Shown: positions 11,557 through 23,030, numbered from the stretch's first letter. The stretch: 64,000 bases of DNA from Phaeosaccion multiseriatum (GCA_965112735.1 OZ218952.1:1798001-1862000); one strand, 5' to 3'. The notes: a model not told the origin generated them from the letters alone. Program-made: numbers and translations.

Positions 11557-12860
11557 ATGGCGGGGTCCGCCGAAGCTGTAATTCGCGCCAGTCCGGGCGT
11601 GCTCATCAATCAGGATGTGGTCTTTACAGGGTCGCTGAAGGGCCACGCCACTAACCTTTGCCAGGGAGAAGGGGAGGAGCAGGGGCAAGAGGATGGCCTC
11701 TTGTTCCGTCAGCTGCTCGATTCTCTCTTTGCTCGAGGGGCCGTCAATAAGACCTCCTTTGGGGTGGTTCCCCTCCCGAACGTTTGTCTCACGCTGGAGC
11801 GAAGGAGCTGTGAAGGAGGCGCCGGAGCAGAGGATGGCAGTCTTCCAGCACAAGGATCCTGCGAGTCTTCCTCGCAGGAGCCCATAAGAACCTCACAAGG
11901 GACCGCGAGCTGGACTTTTGTGGAAGATGCGCCTCAGCCTCCTGAGGCAAGGGCGACGAGAAGATATCATGAAATGGAGGATGGGGAAGAAGACGAAGAA
12001 GAAAGAGGCCTTGGCACGACTTCAGAGGACAACGCGAGGCCCCGCTCGACGTCTTTCTACCTTCACGTGTACCTCAGCGGCGGAGACTTTGCGACGTCGA
12101 GTCACCTCCTACACAATGTCGTCCACCATCACGGCAGGAATGCAAGTGAGTCTGACTCCGCACTGGCAACATGGCACGGTGGCCTAGGAGGAGGAGGAGG
12201 AGGAGGAGGAGGAGGAGGAGGGACGAGTACTGGCGGAGTCATTCGACGGGAAATCGATTTGGGTCGTCTGCACATTGATGCCACCAATCGATGGCTGGTC
12301 CGTCCTCTAGAGGCCCAGCTGCACGATTGGTCCCCCTGTGACCGCCACTCCTCGGGGGGGGGCACTCCTGGCCGACTCACAGCCCACCACGAGGCCCGCC
12401 CAGAAACAGCACAACAACAAGAAGGAGAAGAGAACAAGGAGCCTTTTGTCTCAGCTGCTTGGTGGGACGAGGGAGGTCTGCGCGAGAACGGCATAGTATG
12501 GGGACCTGTGTGGACCACCGCGCCGAGCCCTGCCCCCTCTTCTCGACCCTCACGCCACGTCGGCACATACTACCTCGCCGCACTGGCTTCTTCGCTGTGC
12601 GCCACCGCTTCTGCCTCGGCTCTCGCTCTCCTTCTTGCAGCGGCATACTGGAAATGGGAAGCGAGGGCCGAGCGCCAAGAGCCGGCGGCCAAGTCGAAGG
12701 GGGCGCCTATGGGCGAGGACACTCCACTTCCTCCTTCTCCTCCTCGCAGCTTTTACAGCTTTTACACTTTCTTCGGTAGCGAGGGACAGCTTCTCGGCCA
12801 GAGGCGAGCGCGCTCTCTTTCTCCGCTCGAAGTTCGGCAATGGCAAAGGCAATTTCAGCT

Positions 12861-12900
<40 letters not shown>

Positions 12901-13155
12901 GGTCGGAACGGCAGCGACTGTAGGACTGAGGAAAGAGAGGATACGTGTAAACTCTTCGACAATCTCACACGCGACTTGGTCACTGCAAGAGCAGCGGCAG
13001 CACATGACGACTTTGTGGAGGCGTCAAGAGAGGTCCTGCTGCCGCGGGTCTTGGTGAGCACCACAATGGTTGGCACAGCCGCGCACGGAGACGCGGGAGC
13101 GGGGCAGCAGCACGAGGCAGAAGGCCAGGAAGCGACGGGAGCCCTTATCTGCTGA
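11506..13155 (+). CDS. Predicted single-pass membrane protein, unknown function
   Basis: An open frame of 549 aa runs from ATG 11506 to the stop at 13153. I do not recognise it. The N-terminus is a signal-peptide-like run of about 16 Leu encoded by CTG repeats, followed by AGSAEA, a good cleavage context. The likely lumenal part contains VCLTLERRSC, a block SFYLHVYLSGGDFATSSHLL, an 11-Gly run and DLGRLHIDATNRWLVRPLEA. A single membrane segment near residue 370 (YYLAALASSLCATASASALA LLLAAAYW) is followed by a tail with poly-Gln and poly-Pro/Ser. A strong GTGAGT at 12144 could mark an unannotated intron, so the continuous model may be wrong in the middle. The gene is divergent from the MFSD1-like gene with 275 bp between start codons. 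Confidence 0.55.
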
Positions 13156-13169
13156 AAGCACCCCTCTCG

Positions 13170-13210
<41 letters not shown>

Positions 13211-13426
13211 GCGCTCTTTTTCTCTCGCTACTCTCTCTTTCTCCCCCCGCCCCTCTCACTCTCTCACTGCTGTCATACTCATGCTGTAGGCAAAAGAAGG
13301 ATAAGCGTGTCCACCGCCCCCAACAATAAATGTCTTTTCTCAAAGGTGTGCATTTGTTTCCGGACAAGGCTTGCCAACCGCATGTGGTGGTGGTGGTGGT
13401 GGTGGTGGTGTGGTGGTGGTTTGGAG
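13156..13426. other. Short convergent intergenic region with (CT)n and (GGT)n
   Basis: A (CT)n run at 13170-13206 and a (GGT)n run at 13384-13412 lie between two convergent genes. Confidence 0.7.
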
Positions 13427-14636
13427 TTAGCTATCTCGTTTCAGACTAAACCCTTGTGAGCTGGCATCCTTAGTCTCTATCGTGTAGGGTATCGACGCTC
13501 CGTCGTCTCCTCCAAACTCCGGACAGATGACGCGGTGAGTGCAGGTCCGACACTGGTGCCCCACCTTGGGAGTGAAGTCCTGCCTCTCCTGCATGTCGAC
13601 CATGGCAGCCCACACGTCGAACAATTGCTGCTTGGTCCTTTCCATCACCGCTCTGCAGCGATGGATTGAGTGAATTGATTGAGTGAGTCGTTGACTTTTT
13701 TGGTTTCGTCATCGTCGTGTTGTGCATGCGTGCGTGTGTGTGTGTGTTGAAGTGCCCATTCAATTCGCGTGAGATATACAAGCCAATTGCAGACATCTGC
13801 AGAGGCAAGAAGATCAGATCCATCCATCCCCATACATTCTGCACTCACCGGCTATAGGGGGCGGTCATGGTGCCAACGGGCGATTCCAGGTATATAATGC
13901 GGAGGTCTGTGGGGATGACGCCGAGCTCTCTGTACACGAGCAAACCGTACACCTCCAATTGGAGGAACTGCACAGAGGGGCGGTGGGGGGGGGGGGTAAG
14001 GTTTCTATAGGTGGGAAGAGAGGAGAGGAGAGGAAAACATGGGGAGGGAGGGGGGGGGAGGAAGAAGGGAAGGAGCAGCAGCATAAAGTCTCCGTGGACT
14101 CTGTACCCGATGGCACACATATGCTCCATCACGCACACACACACACACACCTTCTCTTCGATGATCTTTTTGTTGACGTCTGCGGAATTGTTGAGGTGTG
14201 GTTGGCGGCCTGTCTTGTAATCGATGACTCTGAGCTGTCCCGCATTTAATCTTTTGCGTCAAGTGGGTGTCGTGTCGACACGTTTCGGCAATGGGAGGGC
14301 AAAAACCAAACCAAACAGGAGACAGAAAAAGAAGAGAAGATGAGCACGGCAACAGGGAGAAAGATGGAGTGAAAGGAAAGAATAGAATAATGCAACACAC
14401 ACCTCCTCTCACGCCCGCCCAACCGTCCAACCCTCGCACCCCTTGCCGTTCCGCTCTCTGCTCACCGATCAAGCCTGTCGAGGACGCCCACCACAGTCAT
14501 CCGGTCAGGATGGGGCTTGGCTTCTGGACCCTCCACAACTTGCTCATCTGCAGGGGCTTGCCCTTCCCCGTATGGCGCATCATCAGCTCTTGCTGGGCCA
14601 TCTATCCCGCCACCAGTACTACCACTACTATTCGTG

Positions 14637-14668
<32 letters not shown>

Positions 14669-15239
14669 GGTGCTGCTACTGCTGCTGCTACTGCTGGTGC
14701 TGCTACTGCTGGTGATCCCTGTCTTAATACTGTCCACAATTGCAGCATTTTCCTCCTCTGAGGCTCCTCCTGCTGGCACTTTTGGCACCAAAACTGCCCT
14801 CCTGTGTTCCCCGCTACAACTCCTCCCACTACCCGTACCTCCTCCCTTGTCTTTATCTCCGGCTGCTGCTGTTGCATGTTCTGCCACCGCCTCTTGCGAT
14901 ATGTCTCCTTCTCGCCCCCGCTCTTCTTCTCCTCCCCCTTCTCCTCCTGCCTCGTTCGCCTTCTCCCCATTCCGTAAAAAGGTGAATTCCAGCCTCTTCT
15001 CGGTCCACATAGGGTCGGAGCAGAGGGGCTTATCCACGAGGTAGAGATTGATGAGCATCTCCATAGACGTCAGGGCCCACTCTCTCTCTTCTTCCGTAGT
15101 CTCGAATAACTGGATTTCGGGAGGTATCTTCGCCTGTATATGTGTGAGCGTGCGCCAGGCCAAGACACATCCGATAGCAATGAATGGCAAGGTGTACAGG
15201 TTAGCAAGCACGAATCGTAGCAACAGAAAGACGACGACG

Positions 15240-15297
<58 letters not shown>

Positions 15298-16411
15298 GTC
15301 CCCTCAATTGCTGTAAGATTGTGGACTCTTCAGTACTTGCCCTGGCTTTCGTCCACTTGTCTTTGAAGCTCGGAAACAGTAACGGAGGGACCCTCTTTTC
15401 TGGCGGTAGCCCAAACAGCTCCTCGAGCACTTCATGGATCACGATCCCCCGCAGGATCCCTGCGTTGATGGGCGCCCGAATCTTGACCACTGGTGGGTAT
15501 GATGAGGGAGAGAGGAGGATAAGGAGAAGCAAAGGCGTATATCAGTAAGTCAGTCAGTCAGTACTCGTAAGACAACCCCTCGCTCGCTCCTCCTCGCAAA
15601 ACACCCACCTCACGCCTCTCTCCTCACACCTCCCTCCTCCCGCCTTACCTTGCGTATACTCAAACATCTTGGGGCATTGCATGAATTTGACGGCCCCGGA
15701 AGGAGAGATGTGCGTCATCAACTTCCGCTGGCCGACGGGGAGGAAGCGCCGCAGCTGAGACACCGGCAGGAATGGGGGAGGCATTGGCCCCTCCCGCTCT
15801 TGTCTGAGCCTCATTCCTTGCACCCTCTCCCTTTCTATAGTATAGCGCATCGCATTGAATGCCTCCATGCTCACTTCTTCCAGCTCCCAAGGAAGTGAGT
15901 CATCGATTTCCTCCTCCCATTCGTCTTCCCCCTCCCCGTTCTCGCCGCTTTTCATCTCTTGGTACCCCCTAACACCTCCACGTCCACCACCATCACCTCT
16001 CCGTCTCCCCCTTCCTCTCCCTCTCCCTCCCTCCCTCCCTCTCCCTCCTCCCCCCCTCCCTCCCTCCCTCCCTCGTCCCTCTGCGCCTGTCATGTTGCCT
16101 GTCGGCTCGCCACCTGCTTGCCCCTCTCCTCGCGTTACAGCAGCTACAAGAGGCGTCCCGGACTGGCTCGTAAATTGAAAGTTTGGTGTCCTTTTGGGGA
16201 CCAGCTTCCTCTTCCGGCTCTGATACGTTCCTGTTCTTGCTGCAGCTCCTCCTCCTCCTCCTCCACCACCTACTCCTGCTAAAAAAGCTAATTGGGAGGA
16301 TGTACCAGCAGGAGGAGGAGGCATTGAGCCTTGGGCAGCACATCCACACAGCAAAACAGGCGCAATCGCCGTGTGTGGCTTCATCGCTTCTTCGATAAGT
16401 TCAATTTTCAT
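13427..16411 (-). CDS. RecB/Cas4-type PD-(D/E)XK nuclease with Fe-S cysteine motif
   Basis: Six exons (16411-15649, 15489-15341, 15133-14466, 14229-14151, 13967-13849, 13652-13427) join in phase to 667 aa. Motifs appear in RecB-nuclease order: HISPSGAVKFMQCPKMFEYT (the first Cys of the cluster), RGIVIHEVLEELF, then a split active site with GVLDRLDR ending one exon and VIDYKTGR starting the next (the D...DxK core). These are followed by LQLEVYGLLVYRELG and a C-terminal CRTCTHRVIC, giving C-x2-C-x5-C. One upstream Cys plus three C-terminal Cys is the 4Fe-4S arrangement of Cas4, AddB and EXO5-type enzymes. The expected role is single-strand or 5' exonuclease action in DNA repair; an organelle location is possible but unproven. 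The N-terminus and the central part hold long Gly/Arg and Ser/Asn low-complexity inserts. Intron 2 uses a GC donor (AGG then GCAAGT). Confidence 0.8.
15234..15298. repeat. (CAA)n microsatellite in nuclease intron 2
   Basis: About 19 ACA units on the + strand (TTG on the coding strand) fill the middle of the GC-AG intron 15340-15134. Confidence 0.95.
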
Positions 16412-16515
16412 GCATGCGACGCCAACCTGTATCACCAACACCTGAGCCTGGCTTGGCGATTGATCATTTTTTTTTTTGAAGAGAAAGAAGAAGTTTTCAG
16501 GCGACAGGCGATACT
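16412..16515. promoter_or_regulatory. 104-bp bidirectional promoter region
   Basis: Only 104 bp separate the start codons of the nuclease gene (-) and the pheophytinase gene (+). The sequence contains an A/T run and GAAGAAG purine runs. I see no obvious TATA box. Shared regulation is inferred from spacing alone. Confidence 0.5.
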
Positions 16516-19189
16516 ATGCCCTCGCACAGGAGCACTGCCGGTAGCGTCACACTGTCAGTGCTCCTCCTCGCTTCCTTGACGCAGTCCTTCTGCCCTCCAC
16601 CCCTCCACGATCACCAGCTTGGGAGATCGAGGCTGGAGCGGCGTAAGGGCTCGCTTCACAGTGACACTGAGGCAGCACAGGCATCCGAGCTGCAGCAGCA
16701 GGGAGCGCCTCACAGTGAGAATGAGAAGAGGTGGAACTTTCGGGGCAAATGGAGCGTGTTCTACCGGGAAGAGGGCTCCCCTGACAAACCCGCTCTGCTC
16801 TTGCTGCCAGGCTTCGGTGTGGGGACATTCCACTTCGAAAAAAACCTTTCAATCGTAAGTGATATGTGAGGGTGCTCGTCTCCTCTTCTTAGAAGGAACC
16901 GAAAGGCGCATCGCTGCTAACCTCTGTCCTTCTCAGCTTGCTCTTTCCTTCGCGCTGGTTCCCCACAACCACAGCTCAAAGAAACGCACCAAGTGTACAC
17001 CCTCGATTTCCTGGGACAAGGCAAGTAAAGCAGGACGATGCAGATCGAAGGTTACTCACGCATACAGGCACTACCCACCTACATACCTTCATTCGGTCTC
17101 GCGTCCTCCACTTTGGGGGAAGCTGCTGATGTCCTCTTTCCTTCCCCCTCTGAAAACTTCTCTGCGCCTCCGGCTTACGGCCGATGAATAACTCCCGCAA
17201 GTAATGCACATACCCACACGCTCCACCACCGCAGGCAAGAGCTGGCCGCACGTGCCGCCCACTGCCGAGGATGGCCTGAGCTTCAGCGTGGACATGTGGA
17301 GGGAGCAAGTGTCAGCCTTCCTCGAGGAGGTCGTCAAGGTATAAGGATGGAGGCGAGGACGAGGGGATGGTGGATAGGGAGGACGGGTGTTGCAATAGCT
17401 CCGATGTCTTTTTATTTCCTTGTAAACACAGCCAGTGGCAGGCAAGGAAGGGGCGCATAACCGAGCCCCGGGCCCCCTTCTTTCCACAGCCCCTCTCCCT
17501 CAGGCGCATGTCCAACAAGCCTGTGGGGATGGCTCCGAATGTCATTCGTGGTGGAGTCGGCCGCAACACTTGGACTCTATACGATACTCTGTTCTGGACT
17601 GACATGAAACGCATATGCACCACTTCCCCCTTCCCTCCCTCCCTTGGCCCAGAGACCAGCGTACTTGGCGGGAAATTCCTTGGGGGGTTACCTGAGTGTG
17701 TACGTCGGCGCTGTTACTCCAGTGAGTGTGTGAAAGAAGCGCGGAAAAGACGCGAAGGACAGGAACCATACACGCTGACCCCTTCCCTCTTGCTCTGTTC
17801 ATGAACCCCTGTCTGTGCACGGAGCAATCGAGTACACAGGATTGTCTTTCACTCTTTTCCTCTCTTGTGTTGACCCATGGACTCTACCGGTTTGCGACCC
17901 CCTCCCCCTCCCGGTCGTCTTGTCTGACCGCCTCTTCCCTCGTCCCTCGTCCTCCTGCTTGCTTTCCAGGATCTCGTTAAGGGTATCGTTCTTCTTAATG
18001 CCACTCCCTTCTGGGCCTTTAACCCCTCCACTAAGCCTCTCTTGTGGGATGGCACCTTGCCGGCGCCAAAGAGCTTGTTCACGCTCGGCTCTTTCTACTT
18101 CGACATTATGCGGAAGGAGACTACGGTCAAGGTGAGTAGAGCAGGAACTTTGGGGGGCGGGGGTGGGGAGAGATGGGCCAACACACGCATGTGGTGTCTG
18201 CTTCAAACACGCCCCCCCTCCTCCCTCTTTGACTTGACTCTCGTATTTGTTTGTCCCACACAGACAATGCTGGGCGCCGTGTACGCCAACAAAGCGAGTG
18301 TGGATGACCAACTCGTTGAGGACATCATCGCCGGTACCACAAGAGGCGCTTCTAACCATGTGAGTGCACTTTTGCGTGTTAGAACGCTCCTCAAGACCAG
18401 ATGCAACCCTTTTTTTATCTCGGCCACAGCACGAGTATCCCAGTTGCTGCTGTTTGAGTCCCGACACCAACCCTTGCTCTGCTACGGTCCTGCGCCGCTC
18501 TCTCTGCCCCTCACTCTCCCCCCCCCCCCTCTTCTCTCCCTCTCTCCTCTCTCCCCGTCCCTCTTTCTACCCCGCTGCCCCTCTGACACAGGACTATGGC
18601 GTGGGCGGGCATGAGACGTTCACGAGCATCTTGTTTAGTCCCAAGGCGGGGCTGAGCTTCGAAGAGATGCTTACTCGCCTTACCTGTCCCGTCGCTTTGG
18701 TGTATGGCAAAGAAGACCCCTGGATCGTACCATGTGCGTGCGTGAGTAGCAGCAAGGGGGAGGGGAAGACAGGAGAGGAAAGGGAGGATGGAAAAAAAGG
18801 GGCGGGGGGGGGGGGGGAGGGGGCGAGGAGAAGGGATGTTGAAGCCGAGGGAGACCAATTAGGAATAAGGGACGGACCCCCTGGGAAGGCCCTATGCTTT
18901 GATATCTTGTTATGTCTTGCTTGAGCACGAGTGGTCTCCCCCGACCCTCTGAAGCCTTCAGAAAGCCATCTCACGTCCTCTTGTTGCTTCGTGTTACCCT
19001 GCCGGCTGGTTGTATGTATGCATGCCCTCTTTGAATCAATCCATTTGTTGTTGCAGTGTGGGCGCAGAAGGTGAAACGGCTTCTGCCGGAGGTCCTCTAT
19101 TATCAAATATCGCCATCGGGGCACTGTCCACATCACGGTGAGAAGGCGATTGACAATTCACTCTCGAGTCTTATCTGTCTATATCTCTC

Positions 19190-19238
<49 letters not shown>

Positions 19239-19489
19239 ATATCTATCGATCCCCTTCCTTCTTTGGCTGTACATCCAGGACACACGACATACGAATACAT
19301 GTACTCGTGCCCGAGCTTGCCCTCACTCTCGACCCAACATTTGCATCCCTCTCCTCTTACCCTCCTCCTGTCCCCTCCTCTCCTCGCCACAGAGACGCCC
19401 GCCGCAGTGAATGCCCTAATCTCGGGCTGGATTGCCCATGTCGAGGGGGGCTCTCCGGCTCCTCTCACCACCTCATCAAGCAGCAACAG

Positions 19490-19524
<35 letters not shown>

Positions 19525-19736
19525 GTAGAAACAGCAGTGGCAGTGGCATGGAGCGAGGCCTCAAGCCCGGCGAGGAGCCCTGCCTTCGCATGATGGAGAG
19601 CGCGGGCGATGGAGAGCAGGAGGTGGAGGTTCGGCTCATGGACGGGTCACCAAGAACCCTCTTGGAAAAGTTCGACCTCTGGTGGTGGCAAGTGAATCGC
19701 GGCGAGGGCGCAGACGTCAAAGGCGCCGCTCCCTAA
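16516..19736 (+). CDS. PPH: Pheophytinase (pheophytin pheophorbide-hydrolase), plastid-targeted
   Basis: Nine exons (16516-16854, 16975-17020, 17235-17338, 17653-17721, 17970-18131, 18264-18359, 18592-18733, 19057-19137, 19393-19736) join in phase to 460 aa. It is an alpha/beta hydrolase whose motifs match plant pheophytinase closely: LLLLPGFGVGTFHFEKNLS, YTLDFLGQG, the nucleophile elbow AGNSLGGY (Ser), DLVKGIVLLNATPFWAF, VYGKEDPWIVPLW (acid Asp) and SPSGHCPHHETP (catalytic His). The enzyme removes phytol from pheophytin during chlorophyll breakdown or turnover in the plastid. The N-terminus SVTLSVLLLASLTQS followed by F resembles a heterokont signal peptide with Phe at the transit-peptide start. 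Intron 2 uses a GC donor (CAAG then GCAAGT). A poly-Ser run of about 20 and an acidic tail after the His motif are lineage-specific. It is divergent from the nuclease gene. Confidence 0.9.
19190..19240. repeat. (CTAT)n microsatellite in PPH intron 8
   Basis: About 12 tetranucleotide units lie just downstream of the exon 8 donor. Confidence 0.95.
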
Positions 19737-20507
19737 GGTTGTCCGTCTCCTTTTGCTTTCTTTTCTTATGATTTTCGCTCTTTCGTAACCTCATGCTCGG
19801 GAGACTGTACTGTAGTAGCACAGTGTACATAAAAAACACGCATAGGGTAGGATTACGTTATGTTATATGGAATTTAAAAGTACCAAGGGATCAGAGATTG
19901 AGCTTTTCCCTTCGCGTCGTAGTGGCGCTTGCTGCATAATTTCGCTAGAATACTAACCATAACATTGCATTGCTGATGCATACTATGAGGAGGTTGAGCT
20001 CACAAAAGTCGCGTAAGGCAAGGGCTCGCACACTCCAACGTGACCCCGCCCATCACGGGGAGCGCTCAAAGACACGACGAAAAAGTCCGCAGGGCTTAAT
20101 CTCGGGACAGAAGTGCGGGCCTCGCCCATGCAGCAGCATTGCGCGAACCCCCCTTTCGCTTCTCTGCTCCAGCTCCTCGGCGTGGGTCAGAAGCGAGAAC
20201 AGGCCGCGAGAATGTGCAAGGCGTCGAATTGCTCCTGGTCTGCAAGGTCCACGCCACCACCACGCCACCTCTCACACACATCTGTACGACACTTCCAACA
20301 GCTTTGGGTCGAGCGCGGGAGGAGGAGCGGCCATGCACCTGCGCATTTCTACCGCTGCCTCCAATGCCATGATGCGGAAGCGTTGCACCAGGCGCTGTGT
20401 GTGTGCGCATGTGTGCGCTCTTGTCGCACCTACAACGTCAGCGGTGGACAACGCTTCGTTATCGATTGTAAGCTCGTAAGTTGAGCGGACACGGCCTCCA
20501 AGCCGGG
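19737..20507. other. Intergenic, no gene seen
   Basis: This lies between the PPH stop and the outer boundary of the large inverted repeat. Several short open frames overlap on both strands, but none has splice support or a recognisable domain. Confidence 0.55.
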
Positions 20508-20800
20508 CAGGCCCCCTCGGCCGATGTCTGGGCCGGTGGAGGAGGAGTCCTCGACATCTCGCTAGCGGATGGGCACGGTAGCACAGCAGGGGAAGAGCAT
20601 GCCCCCTCCTCTGCAGGCAGCCTTCACTACAGTGATGATCGGAGAACTTACGCTGAGATCACCTCCCAGGAGCTGTCCGAAGCACTCGAGGGGTTCCGCC
20701 ATAGCATTGGTACCAAAGCCTCCCTCACTGTCGACGAGATCCACCCCCGGGTAGAACAGTTCGGTGACGCTTCCTCCGCTGAGTTCAATCACGCTCGCCC
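20508..20800 (+). pseudogene. Relic of CCCH zinc-finger paralog (C-terminal part only)
   Basis: The sequence reads like the C-terminal part of the paralog at 30180-30960: LSEALEGFRHSIGTK and VDEIHPRVEQFGDASS here against LSEALEGFRYSIGTK and VDEIHPQAEQLGDASS there. No zinc-finger part is found to its left, where homology between the arms stops. It looks like a truncated copy at the outer edge of the inverted repeat. Confidence 0.6.
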
Positions 20801-20969
20801 TTTGCGCCCTTGTCCGCCAATTGTCGCGGGGTACTCCCTCATCTTATGCTCACGCAAGAGAGAGCGGGTGGAGGTGGGGACGAAGGTGATACTCGCCCAC
20901 TCATGCAGAGACTGCGGGTGGGGGTGGGGATAGAGGAGATGCCTCTCCCACCCACTCGCAGCGCCGAAA

Positions 20970-20996
20970 TGCAACCGGCATTTCGGCGTTGCTCTC
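20970..20996. repeat. Perfect 11-bp stem palindrome, present in both arms
   Basis: CGCCGAAATGC and its exact complement are separated by about 5 nt. The counterpart in the right arm (30041-30067) is kept with small changes. Its role is unknown. Confidence 0.7.
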
Positions 20997-21699
20997 TCAT
21001 GCACTTGCGTTCGCAGTGATCATGTTGGCAATGTCGCCATTGATCACCGTCGAGTAGCTCCCTCTGAGAAAGGATCACGCCGTGCTCCTCCTTCACCCGG
21101 TGCACACCAGCTCCAGTGACCTTAGGGCGTCCAGCGAAGCACCTCACGCGCCTCTCTCTTGCTTTTGCTCGCATTCCTCCAAGCTGGCCGGAGAGCCGAC
21201 GAATGCCAGGGGTCGCTTCATGCCTGTGGAGCCATGGGCAGATTCAGGCACAGAGCATCGCTCCCGTGCCTCCGATTGAGCTCATTTCAGGCCCAAGAGA
21301 GCGGAGGAGCGGAGGAGCAGAGGATATAATAAAGCACCACCTCATGAACCTGTGATTCGTTGGGCGTTGGGTGCCATCCCAGCAAAGATCCACACACCCT
21401 GACCAATTCGGCCTCGGCCAGACTTCCTCCTTTCCTGTGTTGTAGCCAGGCAGGAGGCTCTGCTGGTAGCAGATATGGAAGGTGAGAGGGAGAGACAGAG
21501 TGGAGGGATGGGTAAGTCTAATCACTGACCGGGGAGCGCCACTTGAGCAGGTTTGCATCCAGCCAGCTGACATTTGTTGAGATTGGACACGATTCCGCTC
21601 TCTTTGATGGCTTGTATTCCAACGTAAGAACACGGGCTAACTTACACAGGATGCGCATCGCTGAGGCACAGCGCGCATAACACCTACGCCTCGCCCACC

Positions 21700-22277
21700 A
21701 TGACTCACATACTCGAGCGCTGCTTCCCCTCCCTTCCGCACCCTCTACACACTGACTGGCAGTACCTCCAGCAGCACCAGTCGAAGCAGCAGCAGCACCA
21801 GCAGCACCAGTCGCAGTGTCAGCACTACCCGCAGCAGAGGAGTACCTACCCGCGCCACGTCTATCTTGCGCCACCGCAGCTCGTGGTCACCGATGACCTG
21901 CTCTTCGCTCCTCCTCATGCCCCCTTCCCCGCGGAGGGCGTGCGTGAGCAGCGGGGTGGCGCTCGGTCCACGGCCCAAGGTCTTGGGCGTCGCCGCCATG
22001 ACTCGAGTCGTCAGAGCGGATACCAAGCACCAGCCCGCTCTCTCCACCACAGGGAAGCGACACACAACGCCGCAGCCCGAAAGGTGAGCCTATTGAAATG
22101 CTGTGAGCCGTCGTCACAATCTCGCTGCCCGCTGCTGCCCGTCATTTTCGAAAGTTGATACATCATATGCCTTGTCCCCCCAGCTGCCGGCTGCTGCCCG
22201 TCATTTTCGAAAGGAGATACATCATATGCATATGATTCTCTCTTTCTCTCGCTCTCTCTCTCTCTCTCTCTTCTCTT

Positions 22278-22316
<39 letters not shown>

Positions 22317-23030
22317 ATCCCTGCAGAAGACCGAAGTGTGTTCGAGCTGGGTCAAGGGCTCGTGTCGGTTCGGAGGTACGCAGTGTCAGCGCTTGACCCC
22401 TTCGCATCATCTGTCCCCCGGCTTTTATTTTGACGCACCCACCCTTTTGTTGCTGTCTCTTTCCTTCGTAGAGGAGTGCGACTTCGCTCATGGGCGCAAC
22501 GATCTCAGGGTCGTTCCCCTGCTGGATCGGTGAGTAGCGTTGTGGTGACCTTGTTCTCCGTCGAAGGCCACAGCTCCTCCCTCGTCTGTTGGTCTCCTTC
22601 TCGCGCTGTTCCTCACCCCCTTTTTGACGCACTCCCGCCCTGCCCCTCCACCCCCCCGTCCTTCTGGTTTTGTCTGCGACAACAGACAGAAAGCCGGAGT
22701 CATTCCCAATGCACAGCGCTTCCGCAGCAACCTCTGCGTGGTGAGTGGAAGTGGGCCAGGCCCTTGTCCGCCCCTCATGCCTCCCTGCGTGTGTTGCCCG
22801 TTCCAAGACGACAGAATGGCTTCCCTGTCCTCACTGTGGGCCTGCCCCCCCCCCTTTCCCTGTACTGCTTGCTGCAGACATACGTGGCGTGCGGTGCCTG
22901 CCCCTACCAGGAGCGCTGCATCTTCATCCACGACGATCGAGTGGCAGGACGCACCAAGGCCAAGGTCAGGGCCGACACGTGCCGCCCATCTCTGTCGCGG
23001 GAGGGTAAGTCCAGCAAGGGCGTGTTCTAA
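21700..23030 (+). CDS. Tandem CCCH zinc-finger protein, copy A, truncated by a stop codon
   Basis: Five exons (21700-22083, 22327-22375, 22472-22529, 22686-22740, 22878-23030) join in phase. Finger 1 is CSSWVKGSCRFGEECDFAH (C-x7-C-x5-C-x3-H) and is split by an intron after the second Cys. Finger 2 is CVTYVACGACPYQERCIFIH (C-x8-C-x5-C-x3-H), also split by an intron. Tandem CCCH proteins of the TTP/ZFP36 type bind AU-rich mRNA and promote decay; that role is inferred here. The N-terminus is Gln/His-rich. Reading stops at a TAA (23028-23030) where the mirror copy has TAC, so this copy predicts 232 aa with both fingers but no C-terminal half. The frame beyond the stop stays open to 23870 and is almost identical to the mirror copy, so the stop is recent, a sequencing error, or read through. 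Confidence 0.75.
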
